Below, one piece after another: positions 1-6,247 of a stretch of DNA of 20,366 nt. Each line of letters begins with the position of its first letter. Positions within the stretch are counted from its first letter, which is position 1. Location of the stretch: positions 1 to 20,366 of the IMG/VR virus record IMGVR_UViG_3300012009_000173, one strand, 5' to 3'. The position numbers were made by a program, and so were the translations under genes. The stretch comes from a virus. A model generated the notes under the pieces. The model did not search any database and was not told where the DNA came from. It saw only the letters and a list, made by a program, of their open reading frames with translations.

Positions 1-352
1 CGAGGCAATTAGGTGCGGTTGGGTTAACGGCACATCTCAAATAAGAGCTATTACATAAATATTTACAATTACGATTATTTAATTGATTATAACGCAATTC
101 AAGATGATCCGCAACTTGATCATGAGAGGTCGCAAGGTAATTGATCGCTTCATTAATCGAATATCGATGATCAATTAAAGAAGCTAATAATTGCCAATCT
201 TTAAAAGTAGAATTGGCTGTGGCGATCTTTAAATGCCTTCTTAGGGTAGGTAAATTTACGGATTCCTCTGCTAGAGATATTAACTCAATTCTTATTAATT
301 GAGCATCTAAATTGGCGTTGAAAAAATTACGCAAGTAATTAGTCATACTCAT
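1..352 (-). CDS. Partial gene, DUF6464-like C-terminus
   Basis: An open frame on the minus strand runs off the left edge; it was found by translating the strand by hand. From the ATG at 352 (a second ATG lies at 346) it gives 117 residues with no stop: a mostly helical N-terminal part, then a Cys-containing end reading NCKYLCNSSYLRCAVNPTAP-NC. A Cys followed by a CAVNP motif is, as I recall, the hallmark of the small cyanobacterial DUF6464 family, whose function is unknown; this is memory of a family, not a search. The same frame stays open and looks coding upstream of 352, through 33 more codons up to the palindrome at 440-460, but holds no ATG, GTG or TTG there. The gene may therefore be 5'-truncated, or start at the internal ATG. 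Confidence 0.6.
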   Translation of the reverse strand, partial: MSMTNYLRNFFNANLDAQLIRIELISLAEESVNLPTLRRHLKIATANSTFKDWQLLASLIDHRYSINEAINYLATSHDQVADHLELRYNQLNNRNCKYLCNSSYLRCAVNPTAPNCL

Positions 353-439
353 AAAAGTTTCTTGGGTTTGAGATTCCTCTAAGTGTAGCTCTAAACTAAG
401 GGATCCATAACCTACCGCGATCGCGGTTAAGTCTAAGAA

Positions 440-457
440 TTTTTTGATATCAAAAAA
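440..457. repeat. Gene-edge palindrome, copy 1
   Basis: Perfect 18-bp palindrome: six T, GATATC, six A (the A run goes on to 460). It lies between the end of the leftward open frame and the repeat-rich control region. It is the first of ten copies sharing the 14-bp core TTTTGATATCAAAA. Confidence 0.9.
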
Positions 458-462
458 AAACG

Positions 463-497
463 GATTAACTTAACGCGATAAGGTTAACTCGTTTTTT
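463..497. terminator. Possible bidirectional terminator hairpin
   Basis: GATTAACTT (463-471) can pair with AAGGTTAA plus TC (480-490) with one bulge. A T6 run follows on the plus strand (492-497), and a T9 run follows on the minus strand (complement of 452-460). No plus-strand gene is seen upstream of it, so a terminator role is uncertain. Confidence 0.3.
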
Positions 498-514
498 AGT
501 ATATGTCTAGAGGT

Positions 515-552
515 TATGTGCCAGTGAAGAAAAATAGAGAAAGTGGCACATA
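515..552. promoter_or_regulatory. 9-bp inverted repeat, candidate operator
   Basis: TATGTGCCA (515-523) and TGGCACATA (544-552) are perfect inverted arms separated by 20 bp in a gene-free stretch. About two helical turns between arm centres would suit a dimeric DNA-binding protein. As RNA it would form a 9-bp stem with a 20-nt loop. No T tract follows, so a terminator is unlikely. Confidence 0.5.
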
Positions 553-555
553 GGT

Positions 556-592
556 GTTATAGAGGGACTAGATAAGCGTTATATTAGGGACT
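556..592. repeat. Direct repeat GTTATA-N1/2-AGGGACT
   Basis: GTTATA-G-AGGGACT (556-569) recurs as GTTATA-TT-AGGGACT (578-592), a period of 22-23 bp, about two helical turns. It sits between an inverted repeat and a hairpin just upstream of the first plus-strand gene. It could be a tandem protein-binding site or part of an origin. Confidence 0.5.
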
Positions 593-597
593 CAGTA

Positions 598-616
598 ACC
601 TTTTTCGCAAAAAGGT
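598..616. promoter_or_regulatory. Hairpin just upstream of the 629 start
   Basis: ACCTTTTT (598-605), loop CGC, AAAAAGGT (609-616): a perfect 8-bp stem with a 3-nt loop ending 12 nt before the ATG at 629. It could be an operator or a leader hairpin that controls translation. It has no trailing T run. Confidence 0.5.
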
Positions 617-628
617 ATCAAACACACC

Positions 629-991
629 ATGGACTTATCTATCATGTTTTATAACCCGGAAAATGGCGTAGCAAGCGAACGAGCAGTATGGGAGGAAAAT
701 TGGCGATCAGACATTGTACAGTACATCCCCTATGATCAATTGTCTGCTCGCGATTTAGAAGCTTTAGGTAAGATTATAGAGCAACAAACGCCAGCAGGTA
801 GCTGCACAATAATCTTCATAATCGATTCTAAAAATGCTAATGATCGGTATTTCAAATCAACTAACTATAATGGCTTTGCTGATTTTTTTGAGGAATTCAA
901 AACGGCGATCGTGATTGGAAGGCTTAAGCGGATTTTATTCCCATTCGAGTACAAATCTTTTGGGTACTCAAGCAAAAAATTAACCGATTAA
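629..991 (+). CDS. Hypothetical protein, 120 aa
   Basis: I do not recognise this protein. It begins MDLSIMFYNP and has a central hydrophobic beta-like segment (CTIIFIID, about residues 58-65) followed by Asn-rich and aromatic stretches and a basic C-terminus (GRLKRILFPF). There is no membrane helix or known catalytic motif. It is the first gene of the plus-strand arm and stands alone: a repeat-rich region precedes it and a separate strong promoter follows it at 1011. The ATG is used as start because no earlier in-frame start lies outside the 598-616 hairpin; no convincing Shine-Dalgarno is present. Its position next to the control region would fit an early regulator or host-takeover protein, but that is inference only. 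Confidence 0.65.
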   Translation: MDLSIMFYNPENGVASERAVWEENWRSDIVQYIPYDQLSARDLEALGKIIEQQTPAGSCTIIFIIDSKNANDRYFKSTNYNGFADFFEEFKTAIVIGRLKRILFPFEYKSFGYSSKKLTD

Positions 992-1000
992 TAATCTAAT

Positions 1001-1040
1001 TAGGGGGGTGTTGACAGTATCATTTATCTCCCCCTATAAT
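1001..1040 (+). promoter_or_regulatory. Consensus promoter inside a G/C-tract inverted repeat
   Basis: A perfect -35 TTGACA (1011-1016) and perfect -10 TATAAT (1035-1040) are separated by 18 bp, the best sigma-70 match in the window. TAGGGGGG (1001-1008) upstream of the -35 and CCCCCTA (1030-1036) overlapping the -10 are inverted arms, so a protein bound to them would block the promoter. Transcription would begin near 1047, with AAGAGGA (1058-1064) as ribosome site for the gene at 1071. Confidence 0.8.
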
Positions 1041-1070
1041 AGTCATAACACCTAAAAAAGAGGATTACTA

Positions 1071-1892
1071 ATGGCTAAATCAACTAAGTCATTTGAGCGA
1101 GCAGATCACATCAAATCAGCAGAAGTTGTAGGACAAACAAATCGCAAGTCAACGAAAACAAAAGTTGTAAATGATAATGGGACTACTTCTAATTTAGTCC
1201 CATTTGATTCCCCTAATACTACTAAGTTAAATACTCATACTCAACCTAATAAGGGAGGCGATAAAGAGACCAAACTGGTTAAGATGGTAGAGGGATTAGA
1301 ACAGATGATCGCCTCTAGCGTCGCGTCAGCAGAAGGAAAATTACAAGCAATTTCTGCTGACATAGAAGGGCTCACCGCAGGTAAGCTTACTGTTGAGGAA
1401 ATAAGTAGCAAATATGGGGAATTAACATTAGCACAAGCTGACGAATTAACTCAACAATTAGAGCGAGTTAATAATTCTTTGATTGTGGAAAAAGCTAAGA
1501 CATTAACAGAGCGTGAAGCGATCAGCGTCAAGACTGAGCAAGCATTAACGCAATTAGCAGGACTTAAGTCTGCTTTCATCTTACAAGCTGCGGCAACAGA
1601 CGTTGCTGACGCTAAGGATGAAGCTGATTATCGCGAGCAAGTCCGCGATCAAAAAAATGTCACGCGAAGTCAAGATATTGATTATCGTCGCGTTAAGAAT
1701 GAGTTAGATAAAGCAGATAAAGCAGACAAAATAGCTCATACTGTAAGCTCAAATGAAACGAGCGCTGCTTATCGTTCATCTACACGCGAAGCTGCTAATG
1801 CTAGCTTACAATTAAGGCAATACAAGACCGCCCAAAAAGTATCAGTAACCGATCGCATTTTAAACAAAGTCAACAACAATAAAGGTAAGTAA
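1071..1892 (+). CDS. Coiled-coil hypothetical protein, 273 aa
   Basis: Not recognised. Residues 1-65 are Lys/Thr/Asn-rich and look disordered. From about residue 70 to the end the sequence is helical and rich in Ala, Lys, Glu and Gln with heptad-like spacing (for example around GLEQMIASSVASAEGKLQ and ELTQQLERVNNSL), which suggests a long coiled coil. There is no membrane segment or enzyme motif. It has the clearest expression signals in the window: the consensus promoter at 1011-1040 and an AAGAGGA ribosome site 6 nt before the ATG, so it is probably made in quantity. It may be co-transcribed with the 53-aa membrane peptide 9 nt downstream. A structural, scaffold-like or membrane-recruited role is possible; none is demonstrated. 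Confidence 0.75.
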   Translation: MAKSTKSFERADHIKSAEVVGQTNRKSTKTKVVNDNGTTSNLVPFDSPNTTKLNTHTQPNKGGDKETKLVKMVEGLEQMIASSVASAEGKLQAISADIEGLTAGKLTVEEISSKYGELTLAQADELTQQLERVNNSLIVEKAKTLTEREAISVKTEQALTQLAGLKSAFILQAAATDVADAKDEADYREQVRDQKNVTRSQDIDYRRVKNELDKADKADKIAHTVSSNETSAAYRSSTREAANASLQLRQYKTAQKVSVTDRILNKVNNNKGK

Positions 1893-1901
1893 AGGTAAGC
1901 G

Positions 1902-2063
1902 ATGATCGATCTTGATTTTGAGACAGTCTACTTATTACTGATCGCCTTTTTTAGTGGCTTGTCGCTTTGGGTAGCGTTAAGCATTGTAATTAATTCTGGT
2001 GTTGCGGGCATCATTGTTATTGGCTTATCAGTTCTTACCGCCTTTGCATTTTTCTCAGATTAA
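1902..2063 (+). CDS. Small membrane protein, 53 aa
   Basis: This short ORF begins MIDLDFETVY and ends FAFFSD. It has two hydrophobic helices, about residues 9-30 (LLLIAFFSGLSLWVALSIVI) and 33-51, joined by a short Asn-Ser-Gly turn, with an acidic N-terminus. Two-helix peptides of this size occur in phages as holins or superinfection-exclusion proteins, but nothing here decides between those roles and no endolysin is adjacent. It starts 9 nt after the 1071 gene and its TAA stop directly abuts the palindrome at 2064, which fits a real gene edge. The clean hydrophobic pattern, the spacing and the boundary support it despite its length. Confidence 0.6.
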   Translation: MIDLDFETVYLLLIAFFSGLSLWVALSIVINSGVAGIIVIGLSVLTAFAFFSD

Positions 2064-2077
2064 TTTTGATATCAAAA
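2064..2077. repeat. Gene-edge palindrome, copy 2
   Basis: TTTTGATATCAAAA begins at the base after the TAA stop (2061-2063) of the 53-aa gene. A G/C-tract hairpin follows one base later. Confidence 0.9.
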
Positions 2078-2078
2078 A

Positions 2079-2098
2079 CCCCCCTACTAATAGGGGGG
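2079..2098. terminator. G/C-tract hairpin, terminator-like on minus strand
   Basis: CCCCCCTA (2079-2086), loop CTAA, TAGGGGGG (2091-2098): a perfect 8-bp stem. On the minus strand it is followed by TTTTT from the neighbouring palindrome, the form of an intrinsic terminator; on the plus strand no T run follows. The arm CTAATAGGGGGG nearly repeats CTAATTAGGGGGG at the 1011 promoter, so a shared binding factor is an alternative. Confidence 0.45.
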
Positions 2099-2135
2099 AA
2101 CGCAAAAATCAAAAGTCAAGGATTATTATTATATC

Positions 2136-3704
2136 ATGAAAAATAACGTTGTACCTTTGATGGCTTCTATCTTAGGTATAGGATTAATGTTTTCACCATC
2201 GCCTATCGCGATAAAAATAGGTATAGGTTTAAGCGGGATTGCGTTGAATGGATATCAATTTTTATTAATAAAAGGACAGAAGAATAAGGAGAAAGGATTA
2301 GCAACAAAAAGCAACAAAAAATTACAAGATGAGTTAATTAAGTTAACACTTAAAACTAAAGAATTAGAAGAAAAAGAGAGAAGTCTAGCTAATTTTTCTG
2401 ATGAGTTGCTGTTACTTGAAGAAAAAATAACTAGACAAGAAAAACTCGCACGTCAAGAAATAGAGGAAGAAATTAAGCGATCAAGGATTGTTATGGCAAG
2501 GGAACAAGACGACATGATCGCTGATTGGGCGATGGAAGAAACACGATTAAGACAGAAGTTGACGGAAGACTTAGAAGCAAATAAGCAAGCTTTTACTGCT
2601 CAAATGATGACTGAGTTATCTGATAAGCAAGAGGTTATCAGGGAGCTTGATCAAGAATACCAGGAAAAAGAAAAACTATTAGAGGAAGAATTAGAGAGAA
2701 GACTAATAACTTTTGAGCAAGAATTAGCTAATAAAAGGAAGGAAGACGACAAGGAATTAGAGGAAGCTGAGCAAACTTTAACGGATAATTACGTACAGAA
2801 ACGTGATGAATTGATACAGGAATTGAATCAATTAAAAGAAGAATTAAATCAAGAATATCAGCGAAAATATGAAGACTGGCTAGTGCCACATTATCAGGAA
2901 ATGGATCGCCTCTTGAAAGAGATTGAGTCATTAAAGGCGACAATTGAATATTTGCAGGAAGAATTAGCGGATAACGTAGATATACGGCTACCATCCGATA
3001 TTGGAACACCGCACGCCGATCGCTCTACCTTAATTTTGATGTGGCTAAAAGAGCAAGGAATCTATGCTGATTATAAATCTAGTATCATCCTCCCAGATGA
3101 TACCTTTGTCTTAACTTTTCTACCTAAAATCATAGGTAGTTCAACCGAGAAAAAAATAAAAGGATTATTATTAGCAATGCAGGTTAAATTTGGGCTGCAA
3201 TCTCCGCCTAAATTTGAACCCAATCCATCAGCAAGAGGATGGAGCTTAACTTATTATCCTAACCGCAGTACGCCAATCCCACTAAATGAATTTTTCGTGA
3301 GGCGATTGCCAGAAGAGACATTAATGGGAGAAACGTTTAAGGACATAGAACCAGCTCTACAGGAGGCGATCGCCCGTCGCTTAAGCTATGAGGAACAACA
3401 CGCGGAAATGATGAATTTTAGTCCCCCTGTTCCCTTACAGAAGCCTTGCACGCGACAGATCACAGAGCTAGAGTGGTCTTGCTTTAAATGGTATTATTCA
3501 TGGCGGGCATTAGCAACTAATGGCAACAAACCAAACGTTACGACCAGGAAAGAGTTGTTATGGCATATTTACCAAGTCCGCGAAGGGAGAGCATCATCTA
3601 ACTTAGATCCATTATTAGGGGAGTCATTAGGTCAGCGAGTAAAGCGTATTTTAAATATGTTAGAAGCTGAAAGTAATCAGCAAGCAATTGATTACCAGGA
3701 TTAA
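2136..3704 (+). CDS. Membrane-anchored long coiled-coil protein, 522 aa
   Basis: Not recognised by family. Residues about 5-22 and 25-46 form two hydrophobic helices separated by a Ser-Pro turn (SPSPIAIK), so the N-terminus is probably a membrane hairpin. Residues about 50-280 are an almost continuous Glu/Lys/Leu-rich coiled coil. The C-terminal 240 residues look globular, with a beta-rich part (SSIILPDDTFVLTFLPKIIG) and a Trp-rich helical end (ELEWSCFKWYYSWRAL). A weak ribosome site (AAGGA near 2120) precedes the ATG. The gene is alone in its cassette, with palindromes at 2064 and directly after its stop at 3705. A membrane tether, exclusion protein or structural organiser is possible; no enzyme motif is visible. 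Confidence 0.75.
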   Translation: MKNNVVPLMASILGIGLMFSPSPIAIKIGIGLSGIALNGYQFLLIKGQKNKEKGLATKSNKKLQDELIKLTLKTKELEEKERSLANFSDELLLLEEKITRQEKLARQEIEEEIKRSRIVMAREQDDMIADWAMEETRLRQKLTEDLEANKQAFTAQMMTELSDKQEVIRELDQEYQEKEKLLEEELERRLITFEQELANKRKEDDKELEEAEQTLTDNYVQKRDELIQELNQLKEELNQEYQRKYEDWLVPHYQEMDRLLKEIESLKATIEYLQEELADNVDIRLPSDIGTPHADRSTLILMWLKEQGIYADYKSSIILPDDTFVLTFLPKIIGSSTEKKIKGLLLAMQVKFGLQSPPKFEPNPSARGWSLTYYPNRSTPIPLNEFFVRRLPEETLMGETFKDIEPALQEAIARRLSYEEQHAEMMNFSPPVPLQKPCTRQITELEWSCFKWYYSWRALATNGNKPNVTTRKELLWHIYQVREGRASSNLDPLLGESLGQRVKRILNMLEAESNQQAIDYQD

Positions 3705-3718
3705 TTTTGATATCAAAA
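3705..3718. repeat. Gene-edge palindrome, copy 3
   Basis: TTTTGATATCAAAA starts at the base after the TAA stop (3702-3704), and its A run extends to 3724. A TTG inside it (3707) would open a spurious MISKKK extension of the next gene. Confidence 0.9.
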
Positions 3719-3742
3719 AAAAAAGGGAGATTAAAGATAGGT

Positions 3743-4273
3743 ATGGGCATTTATGATGACAAAAATGATTATATGGCGCGTTATCGCGATGATCAAAAAG
3801 ATGTTAGAGGACAATATGTTTACTTACTTCAAGCAAATGGTTATCATGGCTTATTATCTAGCATTCGGTGGCGATGTAAGATTGGATTAGCTAATAATCC
3901 AGAGCGCCGCCTCAAAGAATTAAATTCAGCACAAGCACCATGTAAAATAACTGGGATTAGATACATAGAAGTAATAGATAATGTCAGTGTTGAATATCAG
4001 TTGCACCAAAAATTCGCTAAATACCGAGTATACGGTGAATGGTTTGATTTTTGGCGATGGGAGATCATATTAGTAAATCTAGCGTTTGACGAATACATCA
4101 AAGCAAATTCTCGGTCACGTAAATGGATTAAGCGCTTGTTTATAGTTAATCTCATGATTTTGGCATTTGTTGCTAGTCTAATCATTTCAGTGACCTTGAG
4201 TGACAATCTAAGTGGCGATGGGGATGAGAACATTAATAATAATGTCAATCATGATGTTATTATTAATAAATAA
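3743..4273 (+). CDS. GIY-YIG-like (T5orf172/MUG113-type) protein with C-terminal membrane helix
   Basis: Taken from the ATG at 3743 (176 aa). The frame is also open from a TTG at 3707, but that codon is inside the repeated palindrome, so the extension is doubtful. Residues about 22-105 fit the compact GIY-YIG superfamily domain called T5orf172 or MUG113: a YVYLLQ strand, then CKIGLANNPERRLKEL (45-60) with the KIG and Arg positions of the family, an invariant-type Glu near 84, LHQKFA and GEWF. Such domains are nuclease-like and common in phages. Residues 132-152 are one hydrophobic helix after a basic cluster (RKWIKRLF), followed by an Asn/Asp-rich tail. A nuclease-like domain tied to the membrane is unusual. 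It leads a cassette with the RHH-like and helicase genes. Confidence 0.7.
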   Translation: MGIYDDKNDYMARYRDDQKDVRGQYVYLLQANGYHGLLSSIRWRCKIGLANNPERRLKELNSAQAPCKITGIRYIEVIDNVSVEYQLHQKFAKYRVYGEWFDFWRWEIILVNLAFDEYIKANSRSRKWIKRLFIVNLMILAFVASLIISVTLSDNLSGDGDENINNNVNHDVIINK

Positions 4274-4295
4274 ATAGTCCTTATTAGTTGAAAAA

Positions 4296-4766
4296 ATGGC
4301 AAAACACAGAAAGCGATCTAAGCATAAATACGGTCAAAAGGAAAGGTTAACCGTTAGCCTTAGAAAGACTAATCACGAATTGATTGAGGTTCATCGGCAT
4401 TACCTTTGGCTGACAACCGGAAAGGATAAAAGCGTCAGCAAAATAATCGCTGAAATAGTCGAATACTACAAATTTATTCGTGATGAATCACCGCAATTTA
4501 TACTAAATAGTACAAAGCAAAATGAATCTCTAATCGAGGGAGTATCGAAAAAAGACAAGACGATCAAAAAAGAGCAAGTATACTTTGATCCAGCAGAGGT
4601 TAGCTTTTTATATTCTTTCTCCGATCAGTATACTAAATCAAGTGTTTCGGAAGCGATCAATAGGATTTTGATTGAGTATTACTTAGTAGTTAAGGATCAT
4701 ACCAGCATATTAACTACTTATTCTCTAATGCCTAAGCAAAAGCCACGATCAAGTACAGCAGCATAA
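4296..4766 (+). CDS. Protein with two RHH-like halves, 156 aa
   Basis: The N-terminus is very basic (KHRKRSKHKYGQK). Two segments share a ribbon-helix-helix-like pattern: residues about 17-62, strand RLTVSL, helix, then SVSKIIAEIVEYYKF; and residues about 93-133, strand QVYF, helix, then SVSEAINRILIEYYL. The shared string is S-V-S-(K/E)-x-I/A-x-x-I-(V/I)-E-Y-Y. RHH proteins normally bind DNA palindromes as dimers of a single domain; a tandem copy in one chain would be a built-in dimer. The assignment comes from pattern reading only. It sits between a nuclease-like gene and a helicase gene, with short gaps (22 nt each side), so all three are probably co-transcribed. Confidence 0.6.
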   Translation: MAKHRKRSKHKYGQKERLTVSLRKTNHELIEVHRHYLWLTTGKDKSVSKIIAEIVEYYKFIRDESPQFILNSTKQNESLIEGVSKKDKTIKKEQVYFDPAEVSFLYSFSDQYTKSSVSEAINRILIEYYLVVKDHTSILTTYSLMPKQKPRSSTAA

Positions 4767-4788
4767 AACACATTAACCAAGATTAATT

Positions 4789-6213
4789 ATGCTTACTTTA
4801 CGTAAGTTTCAGTTGCCTCTAGTCAACATTTTAGACGAGTTACCTTCTAGTATATTAGTCGCCCCTACCGGAAGTGGGAAAACCATGATCGGATGTGCCT
4901 TAGCATGGCGCGAGATCCAAAGAGGAGGTAAGGTTTGTTTTGTTATCCCACGGGATAACTTAGCTAGGCAAACTGAAAGAACTTTGAAGCAATGGGATCT
5001 ATCTAGCGCTTTCATCTTAGGGAATGAATCAGAGAATAGATCGGCTAATGTACAGATCGCCTCTTATCAGTCCCTAGGGAGTCAGTTAAGGGACTTGAAT
5101 TGGTTGATTGACATTACTACCCGTTGGATAATAGATGAAGCACACATTACTGCATTCGCTAAAGCATTAGAGAAGCCATTGCGAACGGCAAAAAGTAAAA
5201 TTGGGTTAACCGCGACTCCGTGGCAAATGCAACAACGATCGCTACTAGATATTTTTGATCGCCCTGTATTTGCCCCTAATCCCGGTGAATTAATTAAAAT
5301 GGGCTTTTTAGCCAAGCCAATTTACTTTATCCCAACTAATAAAGGGAAAGGTTCAAAATTACAAGCATCGCCGGAATTCGTTTACGATCATTGGGATCGT
5401 ATATCTGGAGGCGAGAGAACATTTATTTTTTGTAACTCGATTAATCATAGTGACGTGACGGCGCGATACTTTCAAAGTAAGGGAACTAACGCAGTTTCTG
5501 TTACTTCAAAAACAGAATGTAAAAAAGTAGAAAAGACATTTGAAGAATTCCGACAAGGTATTGTTACGGTATTAGTTAGTTGTCAAAAATTAGCAGAAGG
5601 TTGCGATATTCCGGAAGCAACAACAGTTATTTTAAATAATCGAACAGACAATCGTACAAGTTATTTTCAACGATTAGGACGAGGGGCAAGGATCGCTCCT
5701 GGAAAGGAATCATTTAAAGTTATAGACTTTGTTAAATTAGTAGATAAATTTGGTAAATTAGAAGATGTTAGATTAAGTGAAGAAGATTTTGATGTTACGC
5801 CCAAGGATGGCGATCGAGTACCTTTTAAAGTGTGTCCTATAGAGACCTGTAACCGCCTTAATCACCCAATGGCAAGAGTATGTAAATGCGGACACATATT
5901 TGATTTTGAGCTTGTAGAACGGGAGCACACACAAGATTTAATTCGCCTCACACAAGGAGATTGGGAAGATTTAGCATTAGAAGCCTTCCACAATTTAATG
6001 TTGCGAGATTTCCGGCAAGGCGTCGATCGCTGCGAAAAAGAATTCTTTAAGATGTATAGCTATTACCCACCCAATCATTGGGTGGTAGATGCGAAATTAC
6101 CGGATAATCTACGATCTCAAGCTGTAGATGTAAGTTGGCGAATGTTTAAAAAAAAGGTAATGAAAAGATTACCACAAGATAGCATTCAGTTATCCATTCC
6201 AGGATTACTCTAG
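4789..6213 (+). CDS. SF2 DEAH-type helicase with zinc ribbon
   Basis: A DNA or RNA translocase of helicase superfamily 2, 474 aa. Visible motifs in order: F7-Q8 near the start, Walker A APTGSGKT (25-32), Walker B DEAH (116-119), motif III TATP (141-144), a second RecA-like domain with SCQKLAEGCDIP (about 264-274), and motif VI QRLGRGAR (294-301) with arginine fingers. A four-Cys site follows (C349, C354, C365, C367), which should hold zinc, then a C-terminal helical part that I do not recognise. All ATPase residues are intact. Phages use helicases of this kind in replication, recombination or restriction avoidance. The partners upstream (nuclease-like, RHH-like) and downstream (DNA methyltransferase) point to DNA metabolism; the exact role is open. 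Confidence 0.88.
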   Translation: MLTLRKFQLPLVNILDELPSSILVAPTGSGKTMIGCALAWREIQRGGKVCFVIPRDNLARQTERTLKQWDLSSAFILGNESENRSANVQIASYQSLGSQLRDLNWLIDITTRWIIDEAHITAFAKALEKPLRTAKSKIGLTATPWQMQQRSLLDIFDRPVFAPNPGELIKMGFLAKPIYFIPTNKGKGSKLQASPEFVYDHWDRISGGERTFIFCNSINHSDVTARYFQSKGTNAVSVTSKTECKKVEKTFEEFRQGIVTVLVSCQKLAEGCDIPEATTVILNNRTDNRTSYFQRLGRGARIAPGKESFKVIDFVKLVDKFGKLEDVRLSEEDFDVTPKDGDRVPFKVCPIETCNRLNHPMARVCKCGHIFDFELVEREHTQDLIRLTQGDWEDLALEAFHNLMLRDFRQGVDRCEKEFFKMYSYYPPNHWVVDAKLPDNLRSQAVDVSWRMFKKKVMKRLPQDSIQLSIPGLL

Positions 6214-6224
6214 CTCAATTGTAG

Positions 6225-6244
6225 TTTTTTTGATATCAAAAAAA
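6225..6244. repeat. Gene-edge palindrome, copy 4 (longest)
   Basis: A 20-bp perfect palindrome: seven T, GATATC, seven A. The A run ends at 6246, one base before the methyltransferase ATG at 6248, and there is no Shine-Dalgarno between them. Confidence 0.9.
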
Positions 6245-6247
6245 AAG

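Noticed and set aside
3707-3742. TTG start giving an N-terminal MISKKK extension (also at 6230 and 18889)
   Set aside because: The same leader in three unrelated genes comes from translating the repeated palindrome; in-frame ATGs lie directly downstream and fit the domains better.
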